Shown: positions 21,650 to 35,169, counted from the first letter of the stretch. The stretch: DNA of 64,000 bases from Microvelia longipes (GCA_018340805.1 JACMZG010001913.1:33627458-33691457), one strand, 5' to 3'. A program made the numbers and translations. The notes: a model not told the origin generated them from the sequence alone.

Positions 21650-23700
21650 AAAACAAGCATCGAGTGTTTCAGACGCTCTCCAATAACTTAAACAGGTTTA
21701 ATTTCACAAGATCACTTTTAAAAGCACAGAATATTTATTTTAAAAGAATCTTAGAATCACCTCAATGTAAGCAGAAAATATGTAAGAACAGTAAGGCTAT
21801 TAACCGGTCAAAGTCTTATTCACATATACCTTCGGTATCTTTAAATCAGTATCTTTAAAGATGACAGTGAGTAGTCTTCGTGAATCAGATACCAAAACTC
21901 CCTATAACATAGTCACAGAGATGTGAGGCCCTACCTATTAAAAGGCTTTCCAACTTTGGGAGCTCCACTTTTACCAAATTCAATTCTACCAGTCAGTTAC
22001 TGGTCAAGAAAAATCTGAACTTTGTCCGGGAAAAGGATTTTCTGACTTAAACTAATCAAGGGAATGTAAAATAGAACTCTGGTCGCAGTGCAAAAAGGTT
22101 TTTTCTCGACCCCTATCCCATTCAATAATAATATAGGCACAAGGAGCGATTGAAGAATCTGCTATCATCGATTTTTGCAAAGAATATGATCAATTACATA
22201 TTGAATATGAATGTCCCCGACATCAACTTCAATCAATCGAGTAGGGTAATGTTTCCAATGTTTTTCGGGGCTCTGTGTTAAATAAAACTTGCAGAAGCAA
22301 TGTCATTACGAGCACTCAATGTACTTAAAGTCAAGGTACGTACCTAGTCCCGAATTGATACTACCGCTCTAAGTGACCATAAAGTTGAACAAATCATGGA
22401 AAATAAGAGAAAACTCAAAATACGGTATTGTAAACAACAAATTTTGACTAGGTTGTAGTTTTCCATATATTTGAAAGCTTGGGTTCCCACGTTGGAATAT
22501 TTGTACCGAAGATAATTTTCATCTTCATATTTACACTATATAAGTATAAAGCTAACAAATAATTCTGGCGCAGAGATTTGCAAGCCGGGGTATTTTTCTT
22601 TGATATTCGTGCTTTTTTCCTCAAACATATACTTCTAAGCAGTAGCATGACAGGTTACCATTTAATTTTTCCGAAGTTTTTAAAGAAAATGAGCAAAAAA
22701 GTAGCATAAACAAAGCTTTAAATGAGTGCGAATAAAAATTTCAAATGGTGACTCTAGTTTGGTACAATCTTTTGGATCTTATTTATGCCCTTTTTGTTTG
22801 AAAAAAATATCAAATTGTGACGTGTTTGCTTAGGATATTTAGCATATGCCGGATAGTTAAGCAATGAAATTATTGTTAAGCAAAATTGCATTTCATAGAA
22901 AATTTCCCCGGCTAGCGGATCACCACGCCAGAATCGTTGCTTACTATTGAAGTCCCTCTCTACCTCTCTCTCTCTCACTTTCTTTTCCCAATAGTAGTTT
23001 AATATCATCAATTCCATCAAACATTTTCATACAATTAGAGTCGTATTAATAAGGACAATCACGATCGGAAAGCAATATTTATTAGTCTCTCAGCTATGCC
23101 TCGACTCTTACTTGGGTTCTCAAAAAGATATGCCGGACTTTATTACAAGTAAGTACGAAACTAAACTATGAGTGTATCCCCCAATAAACATTTAAGGAAT
23201 GCATTCCTATATAACATTCCTATTTTTATATTAAGGTATACAACCAGGAATATCTGTTATTGAATTACTAACACTGTGATAAAATAGTAAGATGAAAATA
23301 ACACATTCCTATCTACCGCATATTTTTCCACCGCACGATAGCAGGAATATTCTAAATCAAATTTATTCATCACTTTAAGAACTGTGGGTGTACGAACAAC
23401 CCACACTGAATCAGTGAGTCCCGCTTCTAAAATCTCAATCGTATTTAACAGTTAGACAACAAAGTTAGATAAAACTTAAACAGCGTACAACTTTGATAAT
23501 ACACGGGTTTCATGTAAGTTAGTGAAATCTTGTTTCGATCGATTCCCTAAATTGGGTCAGTGATGATTTAAACAAAATACTAGTCATGTTTCTAGGCTGT
23601 AAGTGATCATTACAAGCAGTTGTAAACCTATGATTGTGTTTTGAAATGCATTGTGGATTGGTATAATTGACAGATAACATGTACCGGGTTGATAAGAACA
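21650..23700. other. AT-rich DNA upstream of the Dpr-like exon (probable intron)
   Basis: No gene recognised. A 49-bp piece at about 22295-22343 sits between an acceptor-like TTGCAG and a donor-like AAG|GTACGT on the plus strand, but is too short to judge. Confidence 0.45.
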
Positions 23701-23716
23701 GATGGAGAACAGATGG

Positions 23717-23750
23717 GTCTCCTTTCTTTGATAATCCAAAGAAAGGAGAC
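23717..23750. other. perfect 14-bp stem hairpin
   Basis: GTCTCCTTTCTTTG (23717-23730), a 6-base loop, then CAAAGAAAGGAGAC (23737-23750). The stem is perfect. Downstream T-runs are weak, so no specific role is claimed. Confidence 0.75.
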
Positions 23751-23899
23751 ATGTAAAACAGCACAAACTGGTGTATGAGCAACTTAGAATTCACTATACT
23801 TTTGAAAATCATAATAAAGAACCTATCCAATTCAAACAATAAAGTGAGCCGAAGAAAATGTTGCATATAAAGATACTCAAAATAGGGGTTTCACAAGTA

Positions 23900-24060
23900 T
23901 TGTGGGTTAGCAGAATTTCAATCTGCTCCTTTTGCAGAATTTGAATCTGCCCCCTTTGCAGATGAAGCAAAGGGGGCTTCAGCCCCTTGGCACCCCTTCC
24001 TTGAGTTTGCCTCAGATTATACTGCCTAGTGGCGTATACTTTTCTCAAGGGGCCGTTGAG
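23900..24060. repeat. GC-richer patch with short tandem and inverted repeats
   Basis: TGCAGAATTTCAATCTGCTC is followed by a near copy (TGCAGAATTTGAATCTGCCC), and GCCCCCTTTGCAG pairs loosely with GCAAAGGGGGCT. It looks like part of a dispersed element, but I found no second copy. Confidence 0.45.
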
Positions 24061-24099
24061 GAGAAGATGTTTTACAATAACACTTATTAACACGGCTGT

Positions 24100-27020
24100 G
24101 ATTTAGAATGTATGCTTAGTAAATAAATTTTAAATTAAATGAAGAGTATTTGTAATTAGAGAAGTTAAGAGCTAAGAACCAGAGGAAATCGGAAAGGGTT
24201 GGCCACTATATTGTTTTATGCCATAGTCAAGTGTACGAAACCCTAATAAAGCCTAATCTTTGAGCAACTGAAATGCCCCAAAGTCGATTTTTCTAATGAC
24301 ATTGAAGAATGTAGAATGACAATTTAAAGCAAATTTAAACTTATTATACTTCTGAAAAACTTATAACTAAAGAAGCAAAGAACTTGAAGAGGCAAAGTTT
24401 CCAGCAGATCCTGATACTTTCCTTGTAACCCAAACATGTATTTGACTATTTTTTTCACTCGAGGCGTGGAGTAGAAAAAAAAAATTAAAAGTAAATAACC
24501 AATAGCAAATAAACTCGAACTCATATGTTCAGAGCTTTGAGTGATTTATGAACGAAGTTTTATTATTTACAGCTTTTCAAAAATGTAGGTAATATAAAGG
24601 CCATCGACCTTTCTAAAGCAAAGATTTATTAATAGTTAAAGCATGTTTTTTTTTTAATTTTTGGGACAAGGGTTGTAATAGCTATCTATGCAGGAAAGTA
24701 TGGAAGATAATTTTTCAGCTCAAGTTTAAGTTTCTTCCTGAAGCAAAGTCGAAGAAGCAAACTTCATAACCTCTCAAGGCGCAGGCTGAAGGAGATAAAC
24801 TAGTAAACTCCCGAGGCTCGCCGATGAAGATTACTAAACTATTGGCTTCCGAGGCTCTGCCAAGAGTAACAAAGCTAAAAAGATAAAATCTTCCATCCCT
24901 TTTGCATTTTAAAAGTTATATACGACTTGTCAACTATAACTAATAAAACCAAATTTCTTTAGAAAAATAAGATTTTAGAGAAATCCGAGGCATTATGGAA
25001 ACAAGTTTTTTAATAGCTAGTAAAATGTATACTTCAGTTATAAATATAATACATTTCTTAAGTTATTATAATATACAATAAGATAAATAAAACCTCTCGT
25101 TTGGTTAATTTAATGATTTCAAATTAAAAGGTTTTTATATTTAAGCAAACTCATTACGAACTGAAATCTCAGCTTTTCAAATATTCATATTATGTAATAA
25201 CGATAACATAATATATTGTTATCAAAATGATTGCATGATATCATGTTGTATCATAGTTTATTCATTGATTTATTCAGTATAATTCAAAACCGAGATGTCA
25301 CCGCAATTATTCGTTTTAAGTGTTTTTAAGATCTATTTAATAATTTTTACTTAGTTGTCAGTCTGTATGTACGTGTTGTTTGAAAAAGAAAGAAGGTCCT
25401 TACATTTAATATTTATTATGTATTCTAAACAATATCATGTGTTATTTTCAACTGTTAATATATCTCTGCAAATTATAAAATCAACTAAAAAGTTTTAATT
25501 TTTATCTCCCGTAGGATATACCCGAATATTATGAACGAAAATTCCTATGAGATAAAACTCAAATAAAAGTAACCAAGAAAGAACTATAAATCAATGCTTC
25601 ACAAACTTGGTAATAGTTCCCTAGTACAAATTTTGTATGATATGTAGTTCATAAAAATTTAAGGAAGCGAGAGGCTACTGACCCTAGAGAAAGTCTAGAC
25701 TGAAATCCTTCAAATGCTGTCTTATTAAGAAAGCAGAAAACTTTCTAATGATTTTGTTTAGACACATTGATTGACAGCAAAATAAAAATGAGAAATGCTT
25801 AAATGATTACATACTTACATATTAAGAGGGTAATAAATAAAATGCTATCTACTAGCAGTTATAGAAAATAAGATAAAACTTGCTACTACTACTTGTGACA
25901 TTCCAAAATTTTATCTCAATAATTGTAGTGTAATGGTGTCATAAATATTTAATTTTAAAACAATATTATTTATTTAAACAGGCAATGCCCAACAATTACA
26001 TTATAATTACAAAGTGTTAAGAAAAAAAAAATAATAAAAATACAAATAATTAACAGTTTTATAAACATATTGTTTCCACAAAAGTATAAAGAATGTAAAG
26101 TATTTTAATTTTAACAGAGAATGAAAGAAGAAAAAAAGTAATTGCTAATAATAATGATAAAACAAGTGTTTATTAAGTAAAATTTCAATATGGGTGTTAT
26201 ATTATAAAATGATCTAAGATATAAAAGAATACAAACAAAGAGAGAAAAGAAAATGAATAGGGAGCTATGAAATACAATGTTACTAATAATTGGAAATAAT
26301 TAATGATAGATAGAAAATAGAATTTAAAATAGAAAGATAGTGAGAAGTAAGTTGTACACTTTAGTTTGAAAAATATAACAGGTTGATAAGAGATAAAACT
26401 ATGATAGGTTAAAACAGTACATAGAGAAATAAATATTAATTTATTTCATTATAATACATAATAATTACAAAAAAAGTACAAATGATTAACGTGCTAACGA
26501 AAGTTTGTCTGTTGGCACGCAGACAAACAGAAGTTAGATTTTTATAATAACTCAGTACCGAAAAATTACTGATAGATTTGAAACGCCTAATGAGGATAAT
26601 ATTGGAGGAATCTCTGTTTCAAATTTTTAGGACTGACACGAAACGTTTCATATAAAGTAGTAAAGAAATAAAAAATAAAATTTAGACGTGAATTTAAATT
26701 TTTATTACAATCTTAAAAATATGAAATCAACAGTCCCAGTCCTGATCTTAGTATCTTAATCCTAAGATGCAATGATGCATCTTACGCCTCCATTGACCTC
26801 CATTGGAACAGAATAGAAGAAAGAACGAAACATTTATTGTGTCAAATACAATAAAAAATGATTAATTAAGAATGTTATACATTTACAATGACCCTTTACG
26901 ATAGTCCTAATCAGTACTCGTATTTTATCAGCTCATCATATAACTGATTTTCATGAGTGGCACACTGCCACTATATAAGCGAATTTTCAAATGCATTAGT
27001 GATAAAACACGATTTGCTAA
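24100..27020. other. AT-rich DNA, nothing recognised
   Basis: Very AT-rich. A short stem GTTTGTCTG / CAGACAAAC lies near 26502-26530. Two similar pieces with CCGAGGCTC lie at 24800-24860. No coding frame that I trust. Confidence 0.55.
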
Positions 27021-27199
27021 CATTACGTCATCAATAACATAATGTTTTTGTTTGACATATACATATATGTCAAGCAATAAAACCAAAACTTATACTGATA
27101 ATAAAGAGGAACTGCGTATCTTTGCGACTCATACATAGCAGTATATGGTTCTAAAATGTTAGCCATTTTAAAACTATATGAAGATTTTTGATTTTCAAA

Positions 27200-27490
27200 T
27201 ATTTGTGAGGACATTACTTTGGGCTATGACGTCACACAAATTTAATAAAATAGGGTTCCGTTAATAAACAATACATTAGGAGGATATTAGCAAGGTAATT
27301 TTTTATACCAAGTTTCATTTTGATCCGAGAAAGTGTTCAAAAGTTATCGTGTTCCATAGAAATGTCTAGGACAAAAATCTCGTCCATACTACATTCATAC
27401 ATACAATCCTTCCAAAAACTCCGCCTCCCCCCACTTTCCCTTCATGACTTCAGCCTCATAAGCTCATTATTTCTTTGAAAATCAGGTAAA
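27200..27490. repeat. dispersed repeat shared with 37.4-37.9 kb
   Basis: Blocks such as ATGACGTCA, CATACATACA and CTCCGCCTCCCCCCACTTTC plus CAGCCTCATAAGC recur in the same order at about 37380-37870. In the second copy an (AT)n tract has grown at the CATACATA point. Confidence 0.55.
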
Positions 27491-28729
27491 ACTATACAGG
27501 AACGCAATATTAAAATTAAATTAATGTATACAATTATCAAAACACAGACATTCATCATAGGTATGCACATTTATAATGCAAAACTCTTGCTGCAATGTGA
27601 CATTAACTAAATCTAAGATCCAATTTACAAGTTTTATCATTTTATAGATAATGTTAGTCTATCGACAAAGCATCAAATAATTAATTATTCATTGAGGGGG
27701 AATCTCTATAACTAAATTCTCCAATTTGAAATTAGGATCCCGATAATTGATCAGTACAGACGTTTCACAACGCAAAGCCAACATTAACATATATTTAGAG
27801 AAGGAATCTAAAAACTTCTTTTTACGATAAAGTATATGTCATATTAATAAATAAACAAATGAATTTCCGTCAAATGTTTAACATAAATTTAAAATATGCT
27901 AAGAGGTTTTAAAATATAAATTCCTAATAGAAACGTAATCAAAACTTGACATTTTTGAGTTTGGATACAAAACTATAATTATTCTAATTAAAATAACAGG
28001 ATGTTTTAATTTCAAATTTTATTAAAGTTTACTTTAGACTTTAATGAAATTTAAACAATTGATGCAATGATACAAGGAAACTATTTTAAATCCAATTAAT
28101 TAATACGTCCATAAATACGAAGCTCTCAGTGTCTGGATAAAATTATTAGTGCAATGTATTCTGATAATAAAGACAATGATGATGATACATTTTTGTCATA
28201 TAATGCTAAAAAGTACGTATTCTTGCTTAATTTAAGTTTTTATTTATGTTTTAGCTTTATATGTCAAACATTAACTCATCATAAGTTATGGATATTTTTT
28301 TCTCTTTCAATAGAATAACTCTGTATAACCTTTATTTTCATAGAATATGCTTGAATTTTAAGTCTGCTTTTACTTTGAATATAATATGGAAAAACCAATA
28401 ATAAGATTTTTGGGTTAAGGGTGTAAGCTAGTAACTTTTGTAATGTTTTAAAAGTTGTATATCTGACTTAATAGAATCAATTTTGGTAGGTTATAACATT
28501 GATGTGTACAGGAGTGGGACAGGAGTCAATACTATCTGATTTAAAATGGCAGATCGCCTGATCTTTAACTAGAAAATCGAAATAAGTCAATTTATCGGGT
28601 TAAACCAGTGGGACTTTGAGATAACATTATTTGCGTTCGATTCTTGTTCTACAAGCTATAGGTAAGACACAATTAAAATTGATAAAAGGTTATGAAATAT
28701 AACGTAAAATGTATGAAAATATGGGGAGA

Positions 28730-28900
28730 TGTTTCTATTTTTTGCAAGATTATCAGGGAGATTTACCAATCAGGGAGATATGAACCAAGGTCCAAGGTGG
28801 CTGGTGTGGCACAAAATTGGCAAAAAGGGCCCGATGCTGCCTGTATGCTTGGCCTAATGGCTCCCCATCCTTGTAACTACTACTACTATGTATAAAAATA
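28730..28900 (+). repeat. SINE/LINE 3'-end-like fragment
   Basis: AAAAAGGGCCCGATGCTGCC is followed by a GGCTCCCCATCCTTG block and a tail TAACTACTACTACTATG. The GGGCCC block followed by a (ACT)n-like tail resembles the 3' end of a retroposon. The 67-codon frame across it is not convincing. Confidence 0.5.
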
Positions 28901-31060
28901 GAGTTATAATTTCCACAATATAATTGTGCGAGAGAGTGTTTATCAAATGATATTTATAATTTCCATTTAAAGGGTGTACTGTTACTGAGAAAAACATCTT
29001 GATAAGAAATTCAAATTGTTCATTCCATAACTCTAACATAATTTTAACATTCCATTAATGCTACTATTACTCTCAATACTTCTGCTGTAAATTGACCTTG
29101 GGTCATGAACCTCGTTATCTTATCTCGTTTTATTTTATTTGTTTATAGCTTATTTTATTTGCTTATTTAGTGATCTTGTGATGTCACTTATCTCTAATTC
29201 ATAGCACAAAAATTGTAAATCTACCACCACTACGTTCATGAAAATTGCGCAAAAGTTGGCGTTTTGATTGCTCAGGGCATTCAAATATCTTCAGTGTCGC
29301 TAGATTTTTACGAAGATTAATATGTATGCTTCTAAACATTATATAGAAAATATTATATAATGAACTGTTTAATTTTAAAAGAGCAGCAAATTATTGAAGA
29401 AATCAATACTTTAAATGAAATAAAATGTCATTTAAAATTCTTTAAATAATATATTTAATGAAGTAGTTTTCGTCATAGTGACACCAGGCATTATTAGTAC
29501 AATCTGTAATAATGTTAAATGTTACAATATTTAAAAATATTTAGAAAATTTCATGGCTCCGTTTTCATTGAGCATCTGTACAAATTTTCCAATTTTATAG
29601 ATTTCACAAATTATTAAAGCAAAATGCGAAAAATAATGAAAAGTAAACACTCGTTTAACATTAATCGATTCTTTAATTAATTTTTATGTCAAAAACAAAA
29701 TCGTGGACAATTTAAAAAAAGTTCCATTGTCTTTATGATATAATATTGAAGAGGTACAGCATAGTAAAAACTTTTAATTCAGTATATTATTTTGCTTATA
29801 ACTTGTTGTCAGCAACCAAAAAGTATAATATTTGAAATAACATATTATAAAGAGGTTATATGCTCTGACTCTTAAATGGTTTTCTATATTTTCTCGACAC
29901 CAAAATCTATTTAATGTCACAATAATTTTCCGTTTATGAAATTTTCCCACCACAACATTTTAAAAAACTCTAAATTGTCATTTAAAGCATAAAATGAACA
30001 TTTTTATGAATAAGAAAGTTAAGCACAAAACTTAGTCAAGACCGAGACAAATGACAGCACTAAGTTTTTTAACACTCCAAAGTACATAACTTTTAAAATT
30101 CTCGTAAGAACAACCAAAAAGTTTTTCTTGCTAAATTTACACTTTTGTAATTCATGAGATGATTGTAAGTTTCCCTTCTTATTTTAATGTGATATAAGTT
30201 TTAGGATAAAAAACGTTTTTTACGAGTTCTTTTTCTTTGCTCAATAGAAAAACAAAGGTCTTACAACTGTTATTTTAAGATACTGTTAGAGACTTTCGAG
30301 TAAAAAATCACTGAATATTTAAATTTTGAAGTAAGGTAGTGAAATAAGCTTTTTAAAACTTAAGATCTTTTTTAAGAGCTTTGAAGTAAGTTTATTTTTT
30401 CAAGTTACAAGTAAGGATATTGCAGTTGAAGTTTTCACTTCGGGCATGATTCCAACTTGTACTAAACATATACTCTGGTAAAATTCTGGAAAGCATGTTT
30501 TTCGACGGAAAAACCTTTCCATGTTTTTCATGAATTAATACTTTCAAGAAAAGCCAGAAATAAGGATCCCCTTGTTAGTTTTTCATGAAATAGGTTCCTT
30601 GGGAATAACCAGGAGCCTGAATAGAGTTTATATAGCGGTTGAAGAAGTATTCATGATCCATAATAGTACATCTAAAATTCCAAGCCGAGAAACTTGTAAC
30701 TCATCCAATAATCTCTTATTCTAGTTTATTACATTTTGCTCCAGGTTTTCAAAACATAACACTTCACGCATTAAAATTTCGTAGGTTTAAAATTTTAACT
30801 TGTAATTGTTTTTTTTAAGAACTTCCTAAAAGTAGGATTAAATTTAAACGTTAAGAACAATGAAACAGCTCTTTATAACAGTTAACTTATTAAAAATGAG
30901 CTTAAATTTTAATTAAGCTCATACTGCGGACATTGAAGTCGGTGATGTATTTATAATGTGTTTCTGTCCCTTTCAAAAATACAGGAAAATGAAGTAATAC
31001 TTAATTTTCCATGTATAATTACAAAGAACTAACACAATAAAAAGGCATAGGACCTGGCTT
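28900..31060. other. AT-rich DNA, nothing recognised
   Basis: No repeat shared with the rest of the window and no coding frame seen on either strand. Confidence 0.55.
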
Positions 31061-31191
31061 CGTTGCGCGAATATGTGGATTAACATGTAGCAAGTATTAA
31101 ACATCCTGCGATCCTAATGGAGCTGGCCACAAACTTACACCTAGGTGTAGAACAAGTAGGCTCTCTTTAATTCTACTATCACTGATAGTAT

Positions 31192-31314
31192 TCAGACACG
31201 GCTGCTAGTTAGATTGTCCACTTGATTTTTAGTTGAAGTAGAGACTTCAATCAGTCTCTGTAAGACACGCTTCGTAAGGCAAACATCAATAGGCTCCTTA
31301 AGATCAACAGGTTC
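31192..31314 (-). pseudogene. coding-like open stretch of unknown origin
   Basis: Forty codons with balanced amino-acid use in a GC-richer patch, including EPVDLKEPIDVCLTK and NQVDNLTSS, bounded by stops. The strand stays coding-like in another frame beyond the stop, to about 31090 (RIKESLLVLHLG), suggesting a frameshifted relic. I do not recognise the family. Confidence 0.25.
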
Positions 31315-31743
31315 TTAAGATAATTTTACCAAACACTTTATTTGTGGTTCATCCGTGCGGTTTCTAATACATTAACACATTATATTTTGGTTTAATTTAT
31401 CTCCTGGCTCATAATTCACCTTTTATACTTTTAAACTATTTTGAGACTTTTTTTATTTTTACGGATGAATACATTTTACCTATCTTTCCCTTGATGTTGA
31501 CGAGGGTGAAAAATATTTACGATCAATTTAATCTGGGTTTATTTATAAAAATAAAGAAACACATTAAAAGGCGACCTTATCAAAGTAAAATTAATGTTCA
31601 TATCTTCTAATAGATACAAACCATTCAATGAAGCTAGTTAGTTGTTGGCCACATAATTTATAAATAAAAAGTTTACAAAAGAGTAAAAATAAATACTTTA
31701 ATTCATTGTTACCAAAATATCATATTTGGGTAACAATTACCTA

Positions 31744-31861
31744 AATATGTTTAGAGAGCTGTGTTCATCAAACGGGAGCAAAGACAAATACCGTTTTTGA
31801 AAGTTTAGGATCATGTTTTTCTCATGCCCCTGCTGATTTCGCTGAAAGCAGACTCTACCAA
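31744..31861 (+). pseudogene. coding-like open stretch of unknown origin
   Basis: About 38 codons from after a stop to a TAA, with a composition unlike the AT background (VHQTGAKTNTVFESLG, then APADFAESRLYQ). It has no recognised family and no clear splice sites. Confidence 0.2.
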
Positions 31862-32354
31862 TAAAGTATGGTTAGTGGAGATATGCGGTTTATTTTATTA
31901 TTGTCGTCTTCTCCAGAAGGTTTTGAAACTGCGCAAGAACCACAGATATCTGTGGTTAACATCCAAGTTTATGCTTTTAATTTAATATCCATTTAATTTT
32001 TAATGTATAAGGCCCAAACTAGGATAATAAAAGAAAAATTGTTCAGGCAAGGTTTCGACCAGCTTACCTAAAAGGACAATTGAATAATGCAGTGGAGGGA
32101 AATCTAAACCTAGAGAAATCTATTTATAGAAATATGAATTTTTTAAAATCAATCAAATCATTTATTCATATTCATTTTCTCTTACGCATAAGTAAATAGT
32201 TACTTTATTACCATGGAAAAAACTAATGATTTACAGGTGGATATTTTCGACATTTCTGTTTTATAGTCACATTAAAAATTTACTGAGGAAAACAAGCTAC
32301 CATAAATTGATAAATCATATAATTGCAGATATTTTTTTACTTTTTAAAATATAT

Positions 32355-32555
32355 CCTTTTAAATTAGGTATATGATTATTAATACATAATATTTTTTTTT
32401 ATCTTTTTAAATTGTATGATTATCAATACATAATATGATTTATTTTTTTTATCTTTTAATTGTATGATTATTAATACAGTGCAATATGATTTTTTATCCT
32501 TTTTAAATCATATGATTATCAATACAGTATAATATGATTTATTTTTGTGTTTTTT
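32355..32555. repeat. about 50-bp tandem repeat, four copies
   Basis: Each unit has TATGATTATYAATACA, then AATATGATTT, then a T-rich stretch ending TTTTTAAAT. Units differ in the length of the T runs. Confidence 0.8.
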
Positions 32556-32575
32556 TATGCTGAGCATCAATTGAA

Positions 32576-33560
32576 ATCGAGAAATCGGGTTTAGAGTTCC
32601 TCGAAATTCTCTACGCTTATTCTCTCTACTTTGAGCTCGCTTTGCTAGTCTTTAGAAAATGAAATCATTAAACTTATATTAGAGCACATCTTAGGACTCA
32701 TTTCCCTCCTCTTTAAACAGCCATAGCGTCCGATTTATTTCCAGGTGTCACCCATCTATAAACTGACCGCGCTTGACGCCACTTAACATTAGTGATCCAA
32801 TAAAAACCGTACAGATACTAAGCGCAGTGAAATGAAACTTATTATACTTAATTTTATAACATAAAGGGATTACTCAGGGACATACATGTATCGATTTTCA
32901 ATTTCATTGGATTTTTTTTGTGATTTTTAACACTTAAAAAACGTATTGTTGAGTACTGAACGTTTTTCCGTTTAGTTTAGTAGTTATATACGTTATCTGT
33001 AGTTTACAGTCTCCGTAGAGTCATGCGCAAATCCCTCTTCATTGTACCGCCTCGAAGGGTTTCACTCTTACTCTAGTACGATCTATTTTTAGTCTCTGAT
33101 AGAAACTCATAATGTTCACTACATATCATAGTCCATTTTGTTTGTTTTGTTATATTATAGGGATTAATTCACTTCGTTTTTTACTTACGTCTATCCACCA
33201 TTTTACATCACCAGCGCCTACACTTATATTTGATAAAAATTGAACTAATGCTGATAATTAGATGAAAATTAGTACACTTTTAATTCTTACGCAAAACTTC
33301 ACATGTTCTACATTTCGAATCAATCAAAACGTTCTGTCGACGTCTTAAGCACAACTAGATCTCAAGATTGATTTTTGTACCAAGTTTTAACTCTCTACAA
33401 AACCACACTGAGAGCTACGATGAGAACAAACACAAACCTACAGAACACTTAGTAATAGCCACTTAGGAGGTCCTGAAAACCTCAGGTTTTCAGATTTTTA
33501 ATTCTAACACAATACTTTTCCTACATAACTACAGTATAAATGAGGAAAAGTAAAAGTTTA
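32576..33560 (-). repeat. 5S-type dispersed repeat, long copy
   Basis: On the minus strand it begins near 33560 with the AGGAAAAGT end and the repeated body. It reaches the 5S-like block at 32790-32737 (TAAGTGGCGTCAAGCGCGGT, then CAG, then a GATGGGTGAC block) and ends with the tail at 32576. The plus strand shows the tail motif CTTTGAGCTCGCTTTGC. It is diverged but full length. Confidence 0.8.
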
Positions 33561-33792
33561 AGTATCCTTCTAAACTAAAAAAGTTATAACTGTTTATATC
33601 TTATAGATGGATAAAGAAACAATTTAAAAAACCCCGCTTTCATATAGATAGTAATCACTTTGAAAAAATAAATAAGAAAAATTGGTTAAAAATGTGTTAA
33701 AAAAGCATCAACCCTTGAGCAAGTTTTGGAACAGTAATGACTCGGTCATTGGCTATAGATTTATACTTCAATTCACCAAACAACTCACGTAG

Positions 33793-33922
33793 TAGATATT
33801 ACTCAGCTCTAGAGCAGCCGAAGTATGGGAAACCAAGAAAAAGAAAAAGGCTTTCAAAATTAGACCCTCATACCGAGCGAATTCCTTTCAGCTCTCTTTA
33901 TTTGCAAAGACCAGAATTATAA
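33793..33922 (+). CDS. possible terminal exon, faintly FGF-like
   Basis: A 3' open stretch ending in TAA at 33922 after a possible acceptor (CTCACGTAG). The peptide starts RYYSALEQPKYGKPRKRKR and ends FSSLYLQRPEL. The pattern R-x-Y-x-A-L ... G-x-P-R-(K/R) is what the last beta-trefoil strands of FGF proteins look like (compare YYxALN..G.PR). It is rich in K and R, as FGF tails are. The match is short and weak; it could equally be an unrelated exon or chance. The frame extends upstream to an ATG at 33737. Confidence 0.28.
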
Positions 33923-34559
33923 AAATTTGAAAGACAGATAACCCCTAATTATTTTCTTCTAAATTTAAACTTTATACCGTTTTAGGAATAGGAACCGTGT
34001 TTTTCGGTGCTATTTGCTATCTCTTTGAACTGATTGTAATAGATCACTTTACCTACTTTATAAGATAAGGCAACCAGATTATTTAGATGCAACTTAGTTA
34101 AGTAATATTAGAGTAGACTGATGGGACAGAAGACGACGAAATTAATTGAATATACCAACTTCATATTCCAACTGTTAGTCTGCAAAATATAACTGCAAAA
34201 TTATACTTTTACTTTACCTCATTTTTACCGTCAGAATAGAAGTGGGTAATCTGTATTCTCTATAAATCTAAAACAAGGATTTTAATTAAATTATTTATTT
34301 AAAAACATTTTATTTTATAGGTGTTTATGTGTTAATTTATTTAATATCTTATTCATTTAATTTAATTTTTTATAGTATTAATTTAATTAAATAATTTTAT
34401 TAATTAGTAGTAAAATGTATTTTTCTTTTTTATTGAAGTTTTTTATATATTTATTCTTTTACTAATAATATTTAGTTTTATATCAATAAAAATAAAATAA
34501 TATCATAACTTATATATAACATAAAATAGTTCCTAAAAATACATAACTTAAATAAAAGT

Positions 34560-34725
34560 AAGCGCCTCCAGCTCAAGCATCTTGCTTATTGGAGGGTAGC
34601 ACAAATAAACATAAAAATTATAATCAAAATATTGTTTAATTTAAAAATTTAATAATGTTAAAACCATGTATTGTAAATTTAATGTATGTTATTTTTTTGG
34701 AAATAAAGTTTTATTATTATGTCAC
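34560..34725 (+). repeat. LINE 3' untranslated end
   Basis: AGCGCCTCCAGCTCAAGCAT, a short inverted piece (CTCCAG...TTGGAG), and a terminal GGAAATAAAGTTTTATTATT. A polyadenylation-like AATAAA followed by a T/A tail is typical of a jockey/CR1-type LINE 3' end. No ORF remains upstream. Confidence 0.5.
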
Positions 34726-34957
34726 CATTTTAAGTATTTCAGGACCTACTAAGTATTATATATGATTGGTCTTTTCCAAGTGTAACTTGTGGAGTTCAAG
34801 AATGATGCTTCACTTTAAGTTTGACAAGTAGATTAAAAGACACACAAAAATAAATGGAAAGGTGCATGTTAGGTATTAAGAGGAAATATAAGGTAAAAAA
34901 GGTAGACACATGGAAAAACCAGAATTTAAAGATGTAGTGGAAGTAGTTTGAGGTATA

Positions 34958-35169
34958 AAATTGGATTGGGCGGATCACGTCGTAAGATATACAGACGGTA
35001 TGTGGACCAGGAAAATAAAATAATTGTGTCCATGAAATTAGTTAAAGGAAGGCCCGAAACCAGAAGAAGGCAAGATGTAGAAAGACAATGTGAATTAAAT
35101 ATATTCCGAAATAGAGGAGATTGAAGAAGTAGGAAGGAAGCCTTTGCTCAGAAATTCCCCATTCACTAA
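34958..35169 (+). pseudogene. C-terminal relic of a LINE-type reverse transcriptase ORF
   Basis: The reading KLDWADHVVRYTDGMWTRKI stops at a TAA. After a shift it continues KGRPETRRRQDVERQC and ends RSRKEAFAQKF...*. The pattern (L-x-W-x-x-HVxR...RGRPxxRWxDD...W...R) is the well-known C-terminal tail of several arthropod non-LTR retrotransposon proteins. At least two stops and one frameshift make it dead. The rest of the ORF is absent. Confidence 0.72.

Noticed and set aside
22295..22343. A 49-bp micro-exon between TTGCAG and GTACGT on the plus strand
   Set aside because: Too short to judge, on the strand opposite the Dpr-like exon, and splice-like sites this good arise by chance.
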